This document shows, in pieces, positions 8,462 to 17,219 of a DNA stretch of 64,000 nucleotides. Location of the stretch: NCBI RefSeq assembly GCF_020532625.1, contig NZ_JAJAUY010000015.1:1-64000 (forward strand), in the 5' to 3' direction. Position 1 is the stretch's first letter. The number at the start of each line of letters is the position of its first letter. The notes under the pieces are model-generated. The model was not told the DNA's origin. It was given only the letters and a program-made list of their open reading frames with translations, and did not search any database. The stretch is from Streptomyces antimicrobicus. GTDB lineage: Bacteria > Actinomycetota > Actinomycetes > Streptomycetales > Streptomycetaceae. Made by a program: the position numbers and the translations under genes.

Positions 8462-8863
8462 TCAGTCCCTGGGCGGGGCTTCGGTGCGCCGTTGCAGGCG
8501 GCTGCCGCGCGGCAGGGTGACGGACATGATGTCGCTGGGGCCGTCCAGGGCGATGCGGTGCCATCGCCCGCGCGGGACGACGGCCGCCGTTCCGGCCGTC
8601 AGTCGGATCTCCTCCTCCGCCTCTCCCGGCCGCTCCGGACGGAAGTGCAGGCGTATCCCGCCGGTGAGGCAGGACACGAGCTCGTCGGCGGCGGAGTGGA
8701 CCTCCCAGTGGTCGCCGTGGACGTCGGCGTCGGTCTCCACGTGGAAGGTCATCAACTGCCAGCCGTCCCGCTCGGTGTCGAACACGGGCGGCTCGGCGCT
8801 CACCCGACCGCTGGGGTCGAGGTGGAGGAAGGAGGAGAAGAGGTCGATCGGTGCTGCGGTCAT
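8462..8863 (-). CDS. Cupin-domain protein
   Basis: 133 residues forming a single small beta-barrel cupin. GDHWEVHSAADELVSCLTGGIRLHF corresponds to cupin motif 1 and GTAAVVPRGRWHRIALDGPS to motif 2. The metal-ligand pattern is partly kept (His in WEVH, Glu in ADE, His in RWH). The role is unknown; such proteins are often small isomerases or ligand sensors. The start has only a weak ribosome site. It stands alone between a convergent marR and the serine hydrolase gene behind it. Confidence 0.75.
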   Translation of the reverse strand: MTAAPIDLFSSFLHLDPSGRVSAEPPVFDTERDGWQLMTFHVETDADVHGDHWEVHSAADELVSCLTGGIRLHFRPERPGEAEEEIRLTAGTAAVVPRGRWHRIALDGPSDIMSVTLPRGSRLQRRTEAPPRD

Positions 8864-8919
8864 GCGGCGTCCGTTCTGTGGGTTCCATCCGGTGGGGTGG
8901 CGCGGGCAGCTGCGCGCAC

Positions 8920-9038
8920 GGTGGCGGGCAGGCGGGCGCCGGGAGGCGAGCCGGCGGCGGGCCGGTGATGGGTGGACCGGTCAGGGCCGGGCCGGTGGTG
9001 GGCGGGCCGGTGGGGGCCGGGCCGGTGGGCGTCGCCCG
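8920..9038. repeat. GGGCCGGT-rich repeats between the cupin and serine hydrolase genes
   Basis: The 175-base gap contains several near-copies of GGGCCGGTGGGGG-like words. I see no gene in it; it probably holds the terminator of the serine hydrolase gene and the promoter of the cupin gene. Confidence 0.45.
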
Positions 9039-10157
9039 TCAGCCGTGCATCGCCACGCGGTAGAAATCCGCGAGCGCGTGGTCGATGGGGTGGGGCTGCG
9101 GCTTGCCGGAGGGGTCGAGCCGGTTCCACCGCTGCATGTTCACCGCGACGGCCATCTGCCGGATGCCGTCGGCGCGGGTCATGGCCAGGGCTCCGCCGCC
9201 CCAGACCGTGCCGCCGTGCCCCCAGAAGGCGGCCTGGTCAGGTCCCTCCATCGGGTACAGGCCGAGGCCGTAGGCGATCGTCCTCCCCTCCTGGTTGACG
9301 ATCGCGACGGTGCGCCGCATCTCGGTCAGCGACGACGGGCTGACGATCTCCCCGGCCAGAAGCAGGCGGTAGAAGCGGTTGACGTCCGAGACGGTCGAGA
9401 TCAGGGAGGCCGACGGCCCCACCCACGACATGTCGAAGGTGCTGTAGTCGCGCGGCGGGTCGATCATGCCGAACCACGCCTCGTAGAGCCGCGAGTGGGG
9501 ACCGTCGACGTCCGGTCCCGCGGGGAACGAGGTGTCCCGGAGCCCGGCGCGCTCGATCACGTCCCGGGTGATGCACTGCTCGGCCGTCCCGCCGGTCACC
9601 TGTTCCAACAGCTGCACCAGGAGCAGGTAGTTGGTGTTGGAGTACACCCCCGGCGTGCCGCCCGGGGTGCCGACGGCGGGGGCGGTGACCCCCTTCTCGA
9701 TCAGGTCGAGCGGGTCGAACCGCGTGAGCCGGTGGTCGTCCAGGCTCTGGGGCCCGGTGTCCGCGAGGACGGGGAACGCCTTGAGGGAGGGGTAGGCGTA
9801 CGGCAGGTACTCGGCGAGGCCGCTGGTGTGGTTGAGCAGCATCCGGACGGTGATCGCGGCGCCGAGTTCTGCGGGGACCAGCCGCGGGAGGTAGCGGCCG
9901 ATCGGTGTGTCGAGCCCGATCCGGCCGCGGTCGACCTGCTGGAGGACCGCCGCGGCGGTGAAGGTCTTGGTGATGCTGCCGACGCGGTGGCGCATGTCGG
10001 TGGTGACGGGACGGCCGGTGGTCACGTCGGCGACGCCGGCGGCGCCGCGCCAGACCTGGTCACCGTGCCGTACCTCGGCGAACAGGCCCGGCATCCCGGC
10101 CCGGTGGACGTTCTCGACGGCGGCGTCCAGCGCGGCTAAGTCCAGGGGGTTCCTCAT
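9039..10157 (-). CDS. Serine hydrolase of the class C beta-lactamase / DD-peptidase family
   Basis: 372 residues from the ATG at 10157 behind AAGGAC; a longer frame upstream lacks support. The catalytic motifs are visible: SITK (nucleophile Ser, general-base Lys) within RVGSITKTF, the YSN triad in GVYSNTNYL, and HGGT near the C-terminus in place of KTG. There is no signal peptide, so it is likely cytoplasmic. The family includes esterases, D-aminopeptidases and beta-lactam-hydrolysing enzymes; the substrate is unknown. It is divergent from a TetR gene with a palindrome between them and is the probable TetR target. Confidence 0.88.
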   Translation of the reverse strand: MRNPLDLAALDAAVENVHRAGMPGLFAEVRHGDQVWRGAAGVADVTTGRPVTTDMRHRVGSITKTFTAAAVLQQVDRGRIGLDTPIGRYLPRLVPAELGAAITVRMLLNHTSGLAEYLPYAYPSLKAFPVLADTGPQSLDDHRLTRFDPLDLIEKGVTAPAVGTPGGTPGVYSNTNYLLLVQLLEQVTGGTAEQCITRDVIERAGLRDTSFPAGPDVDGPHSRLYEAWFGMIDPPRDYSTFDMSWVGPSASLISTVSDVNRFYRLLLAGEIVSPSSLTEMRRTVAIVNQEGRTIAYGLGLYPMEGPDQAAFWGHGGTVWGGGALAMTRADGIRQMAVAVNMQRWNRLDPSGKPQPHPIDHALADFYRVAMHG

Positions 10158-10285
10158 GGCACACGTCCTTGTCTCAGGGGCCGGGGCCGATCTCGCATCG
10201 GTCGCCGACCCGGGGTGGCGGGGCATGCGCGGCACGGCGGCCCGGCTGTCTGCCGGGATCGCTCGGCACGCTCATGCCCTCATTA

Positions 10286-10302
10286 TGCACGCGGTGCGTG
10301 CA
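10286..10302. promoter_or_regulatory. TetR-type operator
   Basis: TGCACGC, GGT, GCGTGCA: a perfect 7-bp inverted repeat with 3-base spacer between the divergent serine hydrolase and TetR genes. Its position 44 bases before the TetR start fits autoregulation and control of the hydrolase. Confidence 0.65.
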
Positions 10303-10345
10303 ACACCAAGTGCATCGGTAGACTGGGCGCGACGAGAGGGGCGAG

Positions 10346-11020
10346 ATGGCAGGCCGAAGGCGTTGGTCGACCGAGGAAATCCTGGACGCGGCCGCGGAGT
10401 TGCTGCGCACGAGCGACACGGAGTCGTTCAGCGTGCGCAAGCTCGCCGCGACCCTGGGGACCGATTCCTCCAGCCTCTACCGGCACTTCCGCAGCAAGAC
10501 CGAACTGCTGCGCGCGGTCGCCGACCGGATCCTGCTGGCCTCGATGGAGGGCTACCGCGCCGAGGGCGACTGGAAGCAGCGCATCACCGCCCTGGCCCTG
10601 CGCGTGCGGGAGGCGTTCGGCCAGCAGCCCCAACTGGCCGCCGTCTGGGGGCGGTACGCGTCAGGCGGGACCGGTTCCCGCCTGGTGATGGAAGAGGTGC
10701 TCCAGGCCCTGCGCGCGGCGGGACTGCCCGACGAGGAGATCCCGGGGCGCTACCACCGGCTCGCGGTCCTCATCGCCGCGCTGATCGCCTCCGAGGCCGG
10801 AGTCAGCACCATCACCCCGGAGGAGTACGAACAGGGCATGGAGCTGTTCCGGGTCGCCGTACTGGGCGCCGACCCCGAACGCTTCCCCGCCCTGGCCCAC
10901 TTCGCCCGCGACGTCCGCCCCCTCGGGGCGGACCGGAGCGCCGCGTTCGAAGAGATCCTCGCCGCCCACCTCGCCCACATCGAGGCCGCGATCGCCCCGA
11001 GTCGGCCGCCCGGCTCCTGA
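10346..11020 (+). CDS. TetR-family transcriptional regulator
   Basis: 224 residues. The N-terminal helix-turn-helix reads STEEILDAAAELLRTSDTESFSVRKLAATLGTDSSSLYRHFRSKTELLRAV. The helical C-terminal domain has no motif I can assign to a ligand. The start ATG follows GAGAGGGGCGAG. It is divergent from the serine hydrolase and ends 10 bases from a converging metallo-hydrolase gene. Confidence 0.88.
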   Translation: MAGRRRWSTEEILDAAAELLRTSDTESFSVRKLAATLGTDSSSLYRHFRSKTELLRAVADRILLASMEGYRAEGDWKQRITALALRVREAFGQQPQLAAVWGRYASGGTGSRLVMEEVLQALRAAGLPDEEIPGRYHRLAVLIAALIASEAGVSTITPEEYEQGMELFRVAVLGADPERFPALAHFARDVRPLGADRSAAFEEILAAHLAHIEAAIAPSRPPGS

Positions 11021-11030
11021 ACGGCCGCGA

Positions 11031-12005
11031 TCACACCGCGTGGAACGGCTCCGTCAGATGCGGCGTCGCCAGGTGCAGCGTCGTCGCGGCTCCGCGGCCG
11101 AGCATGCGCTCGCGCGACCGCCGTGCCGCCTCGGGGTCGGTCTCGTGGGCGTAGGCGAGCTCGGGGTGGAGCAGTTGCAGGGCGTGCACCAGGAGGTCGC
11201 CGGTGACGAGCGCCGACTCGCGGCCGTCGGCGACCAGGACGCTCTGGTGGCCGGGCGTGTGACCCGGCGTGGCGACCACGCGCCCGGTGCGCAACGGCGT
11301 GTCCCCGTCGAGGAGCCGGAGCCGGCCGGCGGCCTGGAGCGGGTCGGTGAGGGTCTCGCGCAGTTGCGGGTTGAGCGTGTCGAGAGCGTCGAACTCGGCC
11401 CGCTGGAGGAGGTAGTGCGCGTTCGGGAAGTACGGGCGGCGGCCCCCGGCCGTCCCACCCGAGGCCGTTCCGCCCGAGGCCGTCGCGTCGGCCGCGCCGC
11501 CGGCCGAAGCGTCGTCACCCACCGCGCAGCCGCCCGAAGCGCAGCCGCCCGAAGCGCCGCCGCCGGAAGCGCCGCCGCCCGCTGACGGGACGCCCGCTGA
11601 CGGGACGGCCGCCTCGGTGACCACCGCCCACCCGACGTGGTCGGTGTGCAGGTGCGTGAGCACGACGGTGTCGACGTCGGCCGGGTCGATGCCCGCGGCG
11701 GCGAGCGAGGCGGGCAGCACACCGGGCACGGGTGCCCACGACGAGGCCGGACTGTCCGCCGGACCGATCCCGGCGTCCACGACGGTGACGCCCTTCTCGC
11801 CGCGGATCGCGTACGCCCGGAACCGGAGCCGCCAGCGGCCCTCGGCGTCGACCGCGCCCGGGTCGTAGCGGTCGGCCGCGGCCCACTGGGCGGCCGTCGC
11901 CCCGGGGAACGCCTCGGCGCGCGGCGAGAAGAACGGGCCCTCGCCGTCGGGGAGGGCGATGATCTCGGTCGAGCCGATCCGGAGGAAGGGAACGCTCAGG
12001 GGCAT
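11031..12005 (-). CDS. MBL-fold metallo-hydrolase with a repetitive insertion
   Basis: 324 residues. The metal-binding motif HLHTDHVGW, VDAGIG before it, TPGHTPGHQS (third His region) and VTGDLLVH (bridging Asp) place it among lactonase/N-acyl-homoserine-lactonase-like or AidC-like metallo-beta-lactamase proteins. Between the HxHxDH motif and the rest lies about 45 residues of degenerate A-S-G-G repeats with cysteines, encoded by 11461-11595; homologues usually have a short loop here. The insertion sits next to the active site and could alter substrate entry or be neutral. Substrate unknown. Confidence 0.85.
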   Translation of the reverse strand: MPLSVPFLRIGSTEIIALPDGEGPFFSPRAEAFPGATAAQWAAADRYDPGAVDAEGRWRLRFRAYAIRGEKGVTVVDAGIGPADSPASSWAPVPGVLPASLAAAGIDPADVDTVVLTHLHTDHVGWAVVTEAAVPSAGVPSAGGGASGGGASGGCASGGCAVGDDASAGGAADATASGGTASGGTAGGRRPYFPNAHYLLQRAEFDALDTLNPQLRETLTDPLQAAGRLRLLDGDTPLRTGRVVATPGHTPGHQSVLVADGRESALVTGDLLVHALQLLHPELAYAHETDPEAARRSRERMLGRGAATTLHLATPHLTEPFHAV

Positions 12006-12164
12006 GGCAGCGATCCTGCCACGTCGTCCCCCTGGTGCGTACGGCGGCCCCCCTGATGATCATCTTCGCGGCCGCATCGGCGAGAATGCCTGATCAGGGC
12101 CTTCCGGGGCCGGACTTGGCAGGGAGCGTCCCGGCTCCCGTGGTGACGAAGGGGAGCACGCCCG

Positions 12165-12803
12165 TTGAACGCCGAGCACGCTGAGGCGCGCGATCAGGTC
12201 CAGCCGTTCGTGCACCCGGGGGAGCGGCTGATCGCCGTCTGCTCCGTCCAGCCGGCCCCGGGTGTGCCCACCCCTCCCGCGCATCTGGTGACCCTCGCCG
12301 AACCGCCTGCGGTGGTCCGCAAGGTCGAGGGGATGCTGCCCGGGCCGCTGCGCCGGCTGGCGCGGTCCCGGGTGCTCGACCCGCAGCGCTCCCGGCCCGC
12401 GGCGGTGGCCGACGCCGTGGACCGGGCCCCGGACGTGCTGGACGACGCGGCAGCCCGGATGCTGCACGGCCCCGGCATGGAGGGCGGCTGGCAGAGCACG
12501 GCCGGGGACTACGTGATCCGGCGGGCCGGCACGCGCGGTTGGTCCGGGGACGTGCTGGCGGTCACCGACCGCCGCTGGTTCGCCGTCCGGGACGCCTCGC
12601 CGCTGTGGCGGGCGGCGAAGGAGCCGAGGCTGTACTGGGAGGCGCCGCGTACGGCGGTCACCGCGCTGCGCGCGCACCCCAAGGGAGTGCTGCAGAAGGG
12701 CCGCATGGACCTGTGGTTCGCCGACGGCTCCTGGGTCGCGCTGTGCGCGGACGTACCCGCGCACGCCCAGCCGTTCACCGAGGCCGCCGCCCGCTACGCC
12801 TGA
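12165..12803 (+). CDS. Hypothetical protein with a PH-like C-terminal half
   Basis: 212 residues from a TTG at 12165 after a GGGGAGC site. I recognise no family. The C-terminal half alternates beta-strands and aromatic residues (AVTDRRWFAVRD, PRLYWEAPRTAVTALRAHPKG, GRMDLWFADGSWVALCAD), as in pleckstrin-homology-like domains common in actinobacteria. The N-terminal half has HPGERLIAVCSVQPAPG and a basic stretch. It has no signal peptide or membrane segment. The gap 12006-12164 upstream holds no other gene. Confidence 0.7.
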   Translation: MNAEHAEARDQVQPFVHPGERLIAVCSVQPAPGVPTPPAHLVTLAEPPAVVRKVEGMLPGPLRRLARSRVLDPQRSRPAAVADAVDRAPDVLDDAAARMLHGPGMEGGWQSTAGDYVIRRAGTRGWSGDVLAVTDRRWFAVRDASPLWRAAKEPRLYWEAPRTAVTALRAHPKGVLQKGRMDLWFADGSWVALCADVPAHAQPFTEAAARYA

Positions 12804-12811
12804 CCGTTCCC

Positions 12812-12833
12812 TGCCGGGGGCCCGGCCCCGGCA
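12812..12833. terminator. Hairpin between converging genes
   Basis: TGCCGGGG, six bases, CCCCGGCA: a perfect 8-bp stem 8 bases after the stop of the hypothetical gene and 41 bases from the stop of the converging protease gene. It could serve both. Confidence 0.65.
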
Positions 12834-12874
12834 CGGGACCGCCGTACGACGACGGCCCCGCGCGGCGCCGTGGG

Positions 12875-13768
12875 TCAGGACAGGGTGACCTTGTACTTGG
12901 CCAGCGCCTCCGGCACCGGCTGGTAGAAGGTCGTGCCGCCGACGGTGCAGTTGCCGCTGCCGCCGGAGGTGATGCCGAGGGCCTTCGAGCCGTCGTAGAG
13001 CGCGCCGCCCGAATCGCCGGGCTCCGCACACACGTTGGTCTGGATCATGCCCCGGACCGTGCCGCCGCCGCTGTAGCGGACGGTCGCGTCGAGCCCGGTG
13101 ACCGTGCCGCTCTTGGTGCCCGTGGTCGAGCCGCTGCGCTTGACCGGCTCGCCCACGTAGGCGTCGGCGGCGGTGAACCCGCCGGGCGCGCTGATCGAGG
13201 CGTTGTCGTAGCGGACGAGGGCGTAGTCGTTGCCGGGGAAGCTCGAACCGACGGTCGGGCCGACCGGCGTGCTCTGCGCGGAGTTGGTGTACCAGGTCTT
13301 GACGACGTTGCCGCAGTGACCGGCGGTCAGGAAGTAGCGGGTGCTGCCGCTGACGGCGTTGAAGGCGACCGAACAGCGGTATCCGCCGCCGTAGACGGCG
13401 TCACCCGGACCGAGCAGCGGGGTGAAGGTCCCGGGGGTGCGTTCGATGCGCAGCGCCCCGGCGTTCGCGCCCGCCGCCCTCTTGATCCTCGCCACGCCCG
13501 CCTCGGAGACGGTGCTGTCGACCGTGACCACGACCCGTCCGTTGGCCGCGTCCTTGTACCAGGCGGTGCCGCCGACGTCCGCGCCGAGCAGCGCCTGGTC
13601 GACCGCGGCGAGTTCGGCGGCGCCGAAGGAGGCGGGGGCGGCCGCCTGCGCGGTCGGCCCGGCGAGCACGGTGGCCGCCAGCAGCCCGGCCGCGGCGGCC
13701 GCGATCGCGGTGCGCCGGGTGGTGGGGGTCGGGGGGGTGATGGGGGACGCGGTGCGCGTGTTCCTCAC
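12875..13768 (-). CDS. Secreted S1-family serine protease (streptogrisin type)
   Basis: 297 residues from the GTG at 13768, behind GGAGGAGA; the upstream in-frame extension is Pro/Arg-rich and not signal-like. It has a signal peptide with a twin Arg in [13 protein letters not shown] and a cut near AQA-AA, a propeptide of about 80 residues, then the mature domain with the triad LTAGHCG (His), GNDYALVRY (Asp) and PGDSGGAL (Ser). The six Cys fit streptogrisin A/B-like disulfides. It is a chymotrypsin-fold endopeptidase that probably matures by self-cleavage. An SSI-type inhibitor gene lies 1.6 kb away. Confidence 0.92.
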   Translation of the reverse strand: MRNTRTASPITPPTPTTRRTAIAAAAAGLLAATVLAGPTAQAAAPASFGAAELAAVDQALLGADVGGTAWYKDAANGRVVVTVDSTVSEAGVARIKRAAGANAGALRIERTPGTFTPLLGPGDAVYGGGYRCSVAFNAVSGSTRYFLTAGHCGNVVKTWYTNSAQSTPVGPTVGSSFPGNDYALVRYDNASISAPGGFTAADAYVGEPVKRSGSTTGTKSGTVTGLDATVRYSGGGTVRGMIQTNVCAEPGDSGGALYDGSKALGITSGGSGNCTVGGTTFYQPVPEALAKYKVTLS

Positions 13769-13822
13769 TGGTCTCCTCCTCGGAGCGTCGGGGCCCGGTG
13801 GGTGGGGGGCCCTGTGAGGCCC

Positions 13823-13845
13823 GTCAGGAATGGCGTGTTCCTGAC
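13823..13845. terminator. Hairpin between the hydrolase and protease genes
   Basis: GTCAGGAA, seven bases, TTCCTGAC is a perfect 8-bp inverted repeat. It is downstream of the hydrolase stop and 55 bases upstream of the protease start on the same strand. It may terminate the hydrolase transcript, or it could be a regulator site for the protease. Confidence 0.5.
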
Positions 13846-13952
13846 AAGCGCTCCGGGGAGTATGCGGAAGCCCCGTCCCCCCGCACAAGCCCACGGACGC
13901 CACCCCTGACCCCCACGTCCCGGCCGGACCGCCCCGGCGGGGGACCCGGGCC

Positions 13953-15032
13953 CTACGCCTGGAGGCGTCGGGTCAGGAAGGCTGCGGTGCGGTCCCCCCA
14001 GGTGGCGACGTCGGCGCGGGTGCGGGAGACGTGGAGTTCGGCGTGCGGGAGGTGTTCGGTCAGGGTCCGCGCGGTCGAGACGGGATGGCCCGGGTCGTCG
14101 GCCCACGTGAGGATCAGGGCGGGGCAGGGGAGTGCGGCGAGCTCGGCGGGCCCGGGCAGGTCCGACGCGGCGAGGCCCCGCAGCACGGCCGGCAGGAGTT
14201 CGGCCGGCGGCGTGGGCGGCTGCTCGGGGACGTCGGCCACGACCGGCGGGCGCGGCCGGCCCCTCTGGGCGGCCGACCAGGCGTCGGCGCCCTCCCGCTC
14301 GACGGTGTCGGCCGCCGACCGGTTGGCCCGCGCGTAGGCCGGTCGGGTCTCCCACGCGGTGGGCGGGAGGAGGAGGACCAGTCGGGAGAACCGGGCGGGG
14401 GCACGGACCGCGGCGTGCAGCACGGTGCCGCAGCCCATCGACGCGCCGATGGCGTCGACGGGGCCGGTGGCGCGCAGGTGGTCCAGCAGGGCCAGCAGGT
14501 CGTCGGCGAGCGAGGCGTAGGTGTAGTCGGCGGCGACGGCCCGACCGGTCGACCGGCCGTGGCCCCGGGCGTCGTAGCGGACGAGGCATCGCCCGGCCTC
14601 CAGCACGGGCGTCCAGCGGAACAGACCCATCCGGTCCTCGGCGGACCGGCTGGCGAAGCCGCCGTGCGCGTACACCGCCGGTGGGCCCTGCCCGGCCACG
14701 TCGTAGGCGATCTCCGCGCCCCGGTGGCGGAAGCGGCCTTCCCTGGCGTGGCGGCTTTCCCCGGCCGGGCGGCTTTTCCCGGGCGGAAGGCTTTCCCCGG
14801 GCGGGCGGCCTCCCGTGCTTCCCGGGCCGTCGATGGCTCCCGGGCCTTCCACGCCTCCCGGGCCGTCCCCGCCTCCCGGACCCTCCACGCCTGCGGAGCC
14901 CCCCGCGCCTCCCGGGCCGTCCAGGCCGTCCAGGCCGTCCAAGTCGGCCGGGTCGCCCAACCCTGCCGGGTCGTCGGCGGCTCCCGGGCCCTTCGGCCCC
15001 CGCCGCCCTTGCGGGTCTCCCGTGACTTCCAT
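13953..15032 (-). CDS. Alpha/beta hydrolase with a Gly-Pro-rich N-terminal extension
   Basis: 359 residues from the ATG at 15032 behind GCGAGGACC. Residues about 5-100 are low-complexity and collagen-like (G-P-G, G-L-D, G-V-E triplets) and then basic. The hydrolase fold follows: VYAHGGFAS (oxyanion HG), [11 protein letters not shown], the nucleophile elbow GASMGCG, acid in TWADDPGHP. The expected C-terminal catalytic His is not obvious. The substrate is unknown. The extension could be an expanded repeat rather than a functional domain; a true start inside it cannot be excluded. Confidence 0.78.
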   Translation of the reverse strand: MEVTGDPQGRRGPKGPGAADDPAGLGDPADLDGLDGLDGPGGAGGSAGVEGPGGGDGPGGVEGPGAIDGPGSTGGRPPGESLPPGKSRPAGESRHAREGRFRHRGAEIAYDVAGQGPPAVYAHGGFASRSAEDRMGLFRWTPVLEAGRCLVRYDARGHGRSTGRAVAADYTYASLADDLLALLDHLRATGPVDAIGASMGCGTVLHAAVRAPARFSRLVLLLPPTAWETRPAYARANRSAADTVEREGADAWSAAQRGRPRPPVVADVPEQPPTPPAELLPAVLRGLAASDLPGPAELAALPCPALILTWADDPGHPVSTARTLTEHLPHAELHVSRTRADVATWGDRTAAFLTRRLQA

Positions 15033-15153
15033 GGTCCTCGCCTGCACGTGTTCCCGGGCGTCGTCGTCCGGAGCAAGGCTATGCCGGGGTGGCCGGCGGA
15101 CGGTGGTCCCTTACCGTAGCGATCCGGTCAGTCTGTACCGATTCGCCCGGCGC

Positions 15154-15183
15154 CTGCCGCCGCCCCCACCAGGGCGGCGGCAG
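15154..15183. other. 12-bp hairpin in a divergent promoter region
   Basis: CTGCCGCCGCCC, loop CCACCA, GGGCGGCGGCAG is a perfect stem. It lies in the 353-base region (15033-15385) between the divergent alpha/beta hydrolase and inhibitor genes, where no gene end explains a terminator. It could fold in either 5' leader. I see no other feature in this gap apart from promoters that I cannot place with confidence. Confidence 0.5.
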
Positions 15184-15385
15184 CAAAGGCGGTACGCCAC
15201 CCTGCCGCAGTGGCACGGCCCGGAGCTGGGCGGACCTGGGGGCGCCGTCGTCCCGGCGCTCCGGGTGTCCGTAAGTCGCCCGTCGATGTGCGAGGGGCCG
15301 GTGTCCCTGTCAGGGTCGATCGCAGTCCGGTGCGACACGCGAGACGTGCCGCACATGTCGACCCGCGAAACGAGAGAGTGTCGTC

Positions 15386-15844
15386 ATGCGTCGCCGTACA
15401 GCCGCAGTCCTCGCCGCCCTCCTCTGCCTCACCGGCGCCACGGGTGCGGCGCAGGCCCGGCCCGCCAGCCCGTCCGCCTCCACCGCCCCGTCAGGGCCGT
15501 CCGCCCCGTCCGGCCCGTCCGCCATGGTCTTCACCGTCACCCAGGGGGACGCGGTCGAAACGGGTACCGTCCTGCGGGCGGTCGTGCTCAGCTGCGCCTA
15601 CACTGCCGAGGGCACGCACCCCGCCCCCCGCGCCGCGTGCGACGCCCTGAACGCCACGGGCGGCCGGCTCGACCGCCTGCTGTCGGCCCCGGCTCCGGAC
15701 CGGATCTGCCCGATGCACTACGACCCCGTCACCGTCACGGCGGACGGCGTCTGGGGCGGTAGCCGCCTGGCGTGGAAGCACACCTTCTCCAACGCCTGCG
15801 AACTGTCCGCGACCCTGGGCGACAACCCGCTCTACGCCTTCTGA
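15386..15844 (+). CDS. SSI-family subtilisin/protease inhibitor
   Basis: 152 residues: a Sec signal peptide ending near AQA-RP, an Ala/Ser/Pro linker, then the Streptomyces subtilisin inhibitor fold. THPAPRAACDAL, RICPMHYDPVTVTADGVW and FSNACEL match SSI segments. Four Cys can form the two conserved disulfides. By alignment to SSI (CPMVYDP), the reactive-site P1 residue is Met and P1' is His, suggesting activity against subtilisin- or chymotrypsin-like enzymes. It is secreted, ends 13 bases inside the converging MFS gene, and may balance the nearby S1 protease. Confidence 0.93.
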   Translation: MRRRTAAVLAALLCLTGATGAAQARPASPSASTAPSGPSAPSGPSAMVFTVTQGDAVETGTVLRAVVLSCAYTAEGTHPAPRAACDALNATGGRLDRLLSAPAPDRICPMHYDPVTVTADGVWGGSRLAWKHTFSNACELSATLGDNPLYAF

Positions 15845-17214
15845 CCCCGGCCGCGGTACACCGCCGCCAGGACGGCGCACAGCGCGAGCGTGAGGACCCC
15901 GGCCGCGACCAGGGCCGTACGCGGGTCCGTCCAGGCGGCGCCGGCGCCGATCAGGAGGGCACCGGCCGGGCCGCTGCCGTAGAGGGCGGTGGTCTGGACG
16001 GCCAGGACCCGGCCGCGGATGCCGGGCGCGGTGCGCTGGGTCAGGAGCACGGTGGCGACGGTGGTGAAGAACATCGTCGCGGCCCCGGCCGCCACGAGCA
16101 GCACCACGAACGGGACGACGCCGGGGGCGAGGCCGCTGGCGGCGCCCGCGGCCCCGGTCGCGGCGGCCGCGACGAGCACCGTGTACGGGCCCGGGTCCGG
16201 GTGCCGGCCGGCCAGCAGCGCGCCCAGGAGGCAGCCGGCCGTGACGGCGGTGGGCAGGACCCCGAAGGCCGTGGCCGACAGGTGGAAGACCTCGGTGGCC
16301 ATCAGGGCGTTGGTGACGGTGAACTGCACTCCGACCGAGCCCACCACCGCGGACGCCGCGACGGTCAGGGCGACGGCCGGCCGGCGGGCGATCTCCCGCA
16401 GGCCCGCCCGCAGCGCCCCGCCGCCGCCCGCCGCCGCGTCGTCCCGGCCCGCTTGCGGGTCCCCGTCCCGGCCCGCTTGCCGGTCCCCGCCCCGGCCCGC
16501 GTACCGGTCCTCGCTCCGGCCCCCGCCGCCGTCCGGCCCGGGGAGCGTCAGGAGGACGCCCACCACGAACAGGAACGTCGCGGCGTCGACCACGAAGATC
16601 CAGCCGATGTGGGCCCAGCCGATGAGGAGCCCGGCGGCCAGCGGTCCGAGGAGCTGCCCGGTGTTGAGCAGGGCCGTGTAGAGGCCGAGCGCCCGGGACA
16701 GGCGGGTCTCGCCGACGAGTTCGGTCAGCAGCCGCTGCCGCGCGGGGTTGTCGGCGACGGTCACCAGCCCGGCGGCCAGGGTGAGGGCGTAGATCACCCC
16801 GATTCCGGCCGTGCCCGTGAACGCGCAGGTGGCCAGTACCGCGCACAGCAGGGCGTGCGCGCTCTGCGTGCACAGCAGGAGCCGGCGGGGCGGCAGGCGG
16901 TCGGCGAGGAGACCGCCGTAGCCGCCCAGGAGCAGCAGGGGAGCGAGCTGGAAGAGGGCGAGCAGGCCGATCAGCGTGCCGCTCCCGCCGGCCGCACCGA
17001 TCAGCAGCCAGGCCTGCCCCGTCTTGTACATGGCGTTGCCGGTGCTGGAGACCAGCTGGCCGACGGCCAGGTGGCGGAAGCCCGCCAGCCGCAGCGGGCC
17101 GAGGACCCCCGCGGCCCGGCCGCTCCCGCCACCGGCGGCGCCGCTGCCCCCGCCGCCGGCGCCGCGGCCGCTCCTGCCGCCCACGCCTTCGCCCACACCT
17201 TCGGTGGTGGTCAT
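15832..17214 (-). CDS. MFS exporter (EntS-like, DHA3 group) of the peptide operon
   Basis: 460 residues from the ATG at 17214. A Gly/Ser-rich cytoplasmic N-terminus precedes about 12 membrane segments. GFRHLAVGQLVSSTGNAMYKTGQAWLL and LGGYGGLLADRLPPRR resemble the EntS/MFS_3 group, which exports siderophores and small natural products. It is the last gene of the operon that starts with the methyltransferase, 5 bases after the oxygenase stop. The likely role is export of the modified peptide or its fragment, giving self-protection. Its 3' end overlaps the converging inhibitor gene by 13 bases. Confidence 0.85.
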   Translation of the reverse strand: MTTTEGVGEGVGGRSGRGAGGGGSGAAGGGSGRAAGVLGPLRLAGFRHLAVGQLVSSTGNAMYKTGQAWLLIGAAGGSGTLIGLLALFQLAPLLLLGGYGGLLADRLPPRRLLLCTQSAHALLCAVLATCAFTGTAGIGVIYALTLAAGLVTVADNPARQRLLTELVGETRLSRALGLYTALLNTGQLLGPLAAGLLIGWAHIGWIFVVDAATFLFVVGVLLTLPGPDGGGGRSEDRYAGRGGDRQAGRDGDPQAGRDDAAAGGGGALRAGLREIARRPAVALTVAASAVVGSVGVQFTVTNALMATEVFHLSATAFGVLPTAVTAGCLLGALLAGRHPDPGPYTVLVAAAATGAAGAASGLAPGVVPFVVLLVAAGAATMFFTTVATVLLTQRTAPGIRGRVLAVQTTALYGSGPAGALLIGAGAAWTDPRTALVAAGVLTLALCAVLAAVYRGRGQKA

Positions 17215-17219
17215 CGGCC

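Noticed and set aside
13953..15032. The alpha/beta hydrolase as the missing NRPS thioesterase
   Set aside because: It lies about 13 kb from the NRPS genes, outside both operons, and its sequence is a general hydrolase rather than a type II thioesterase.
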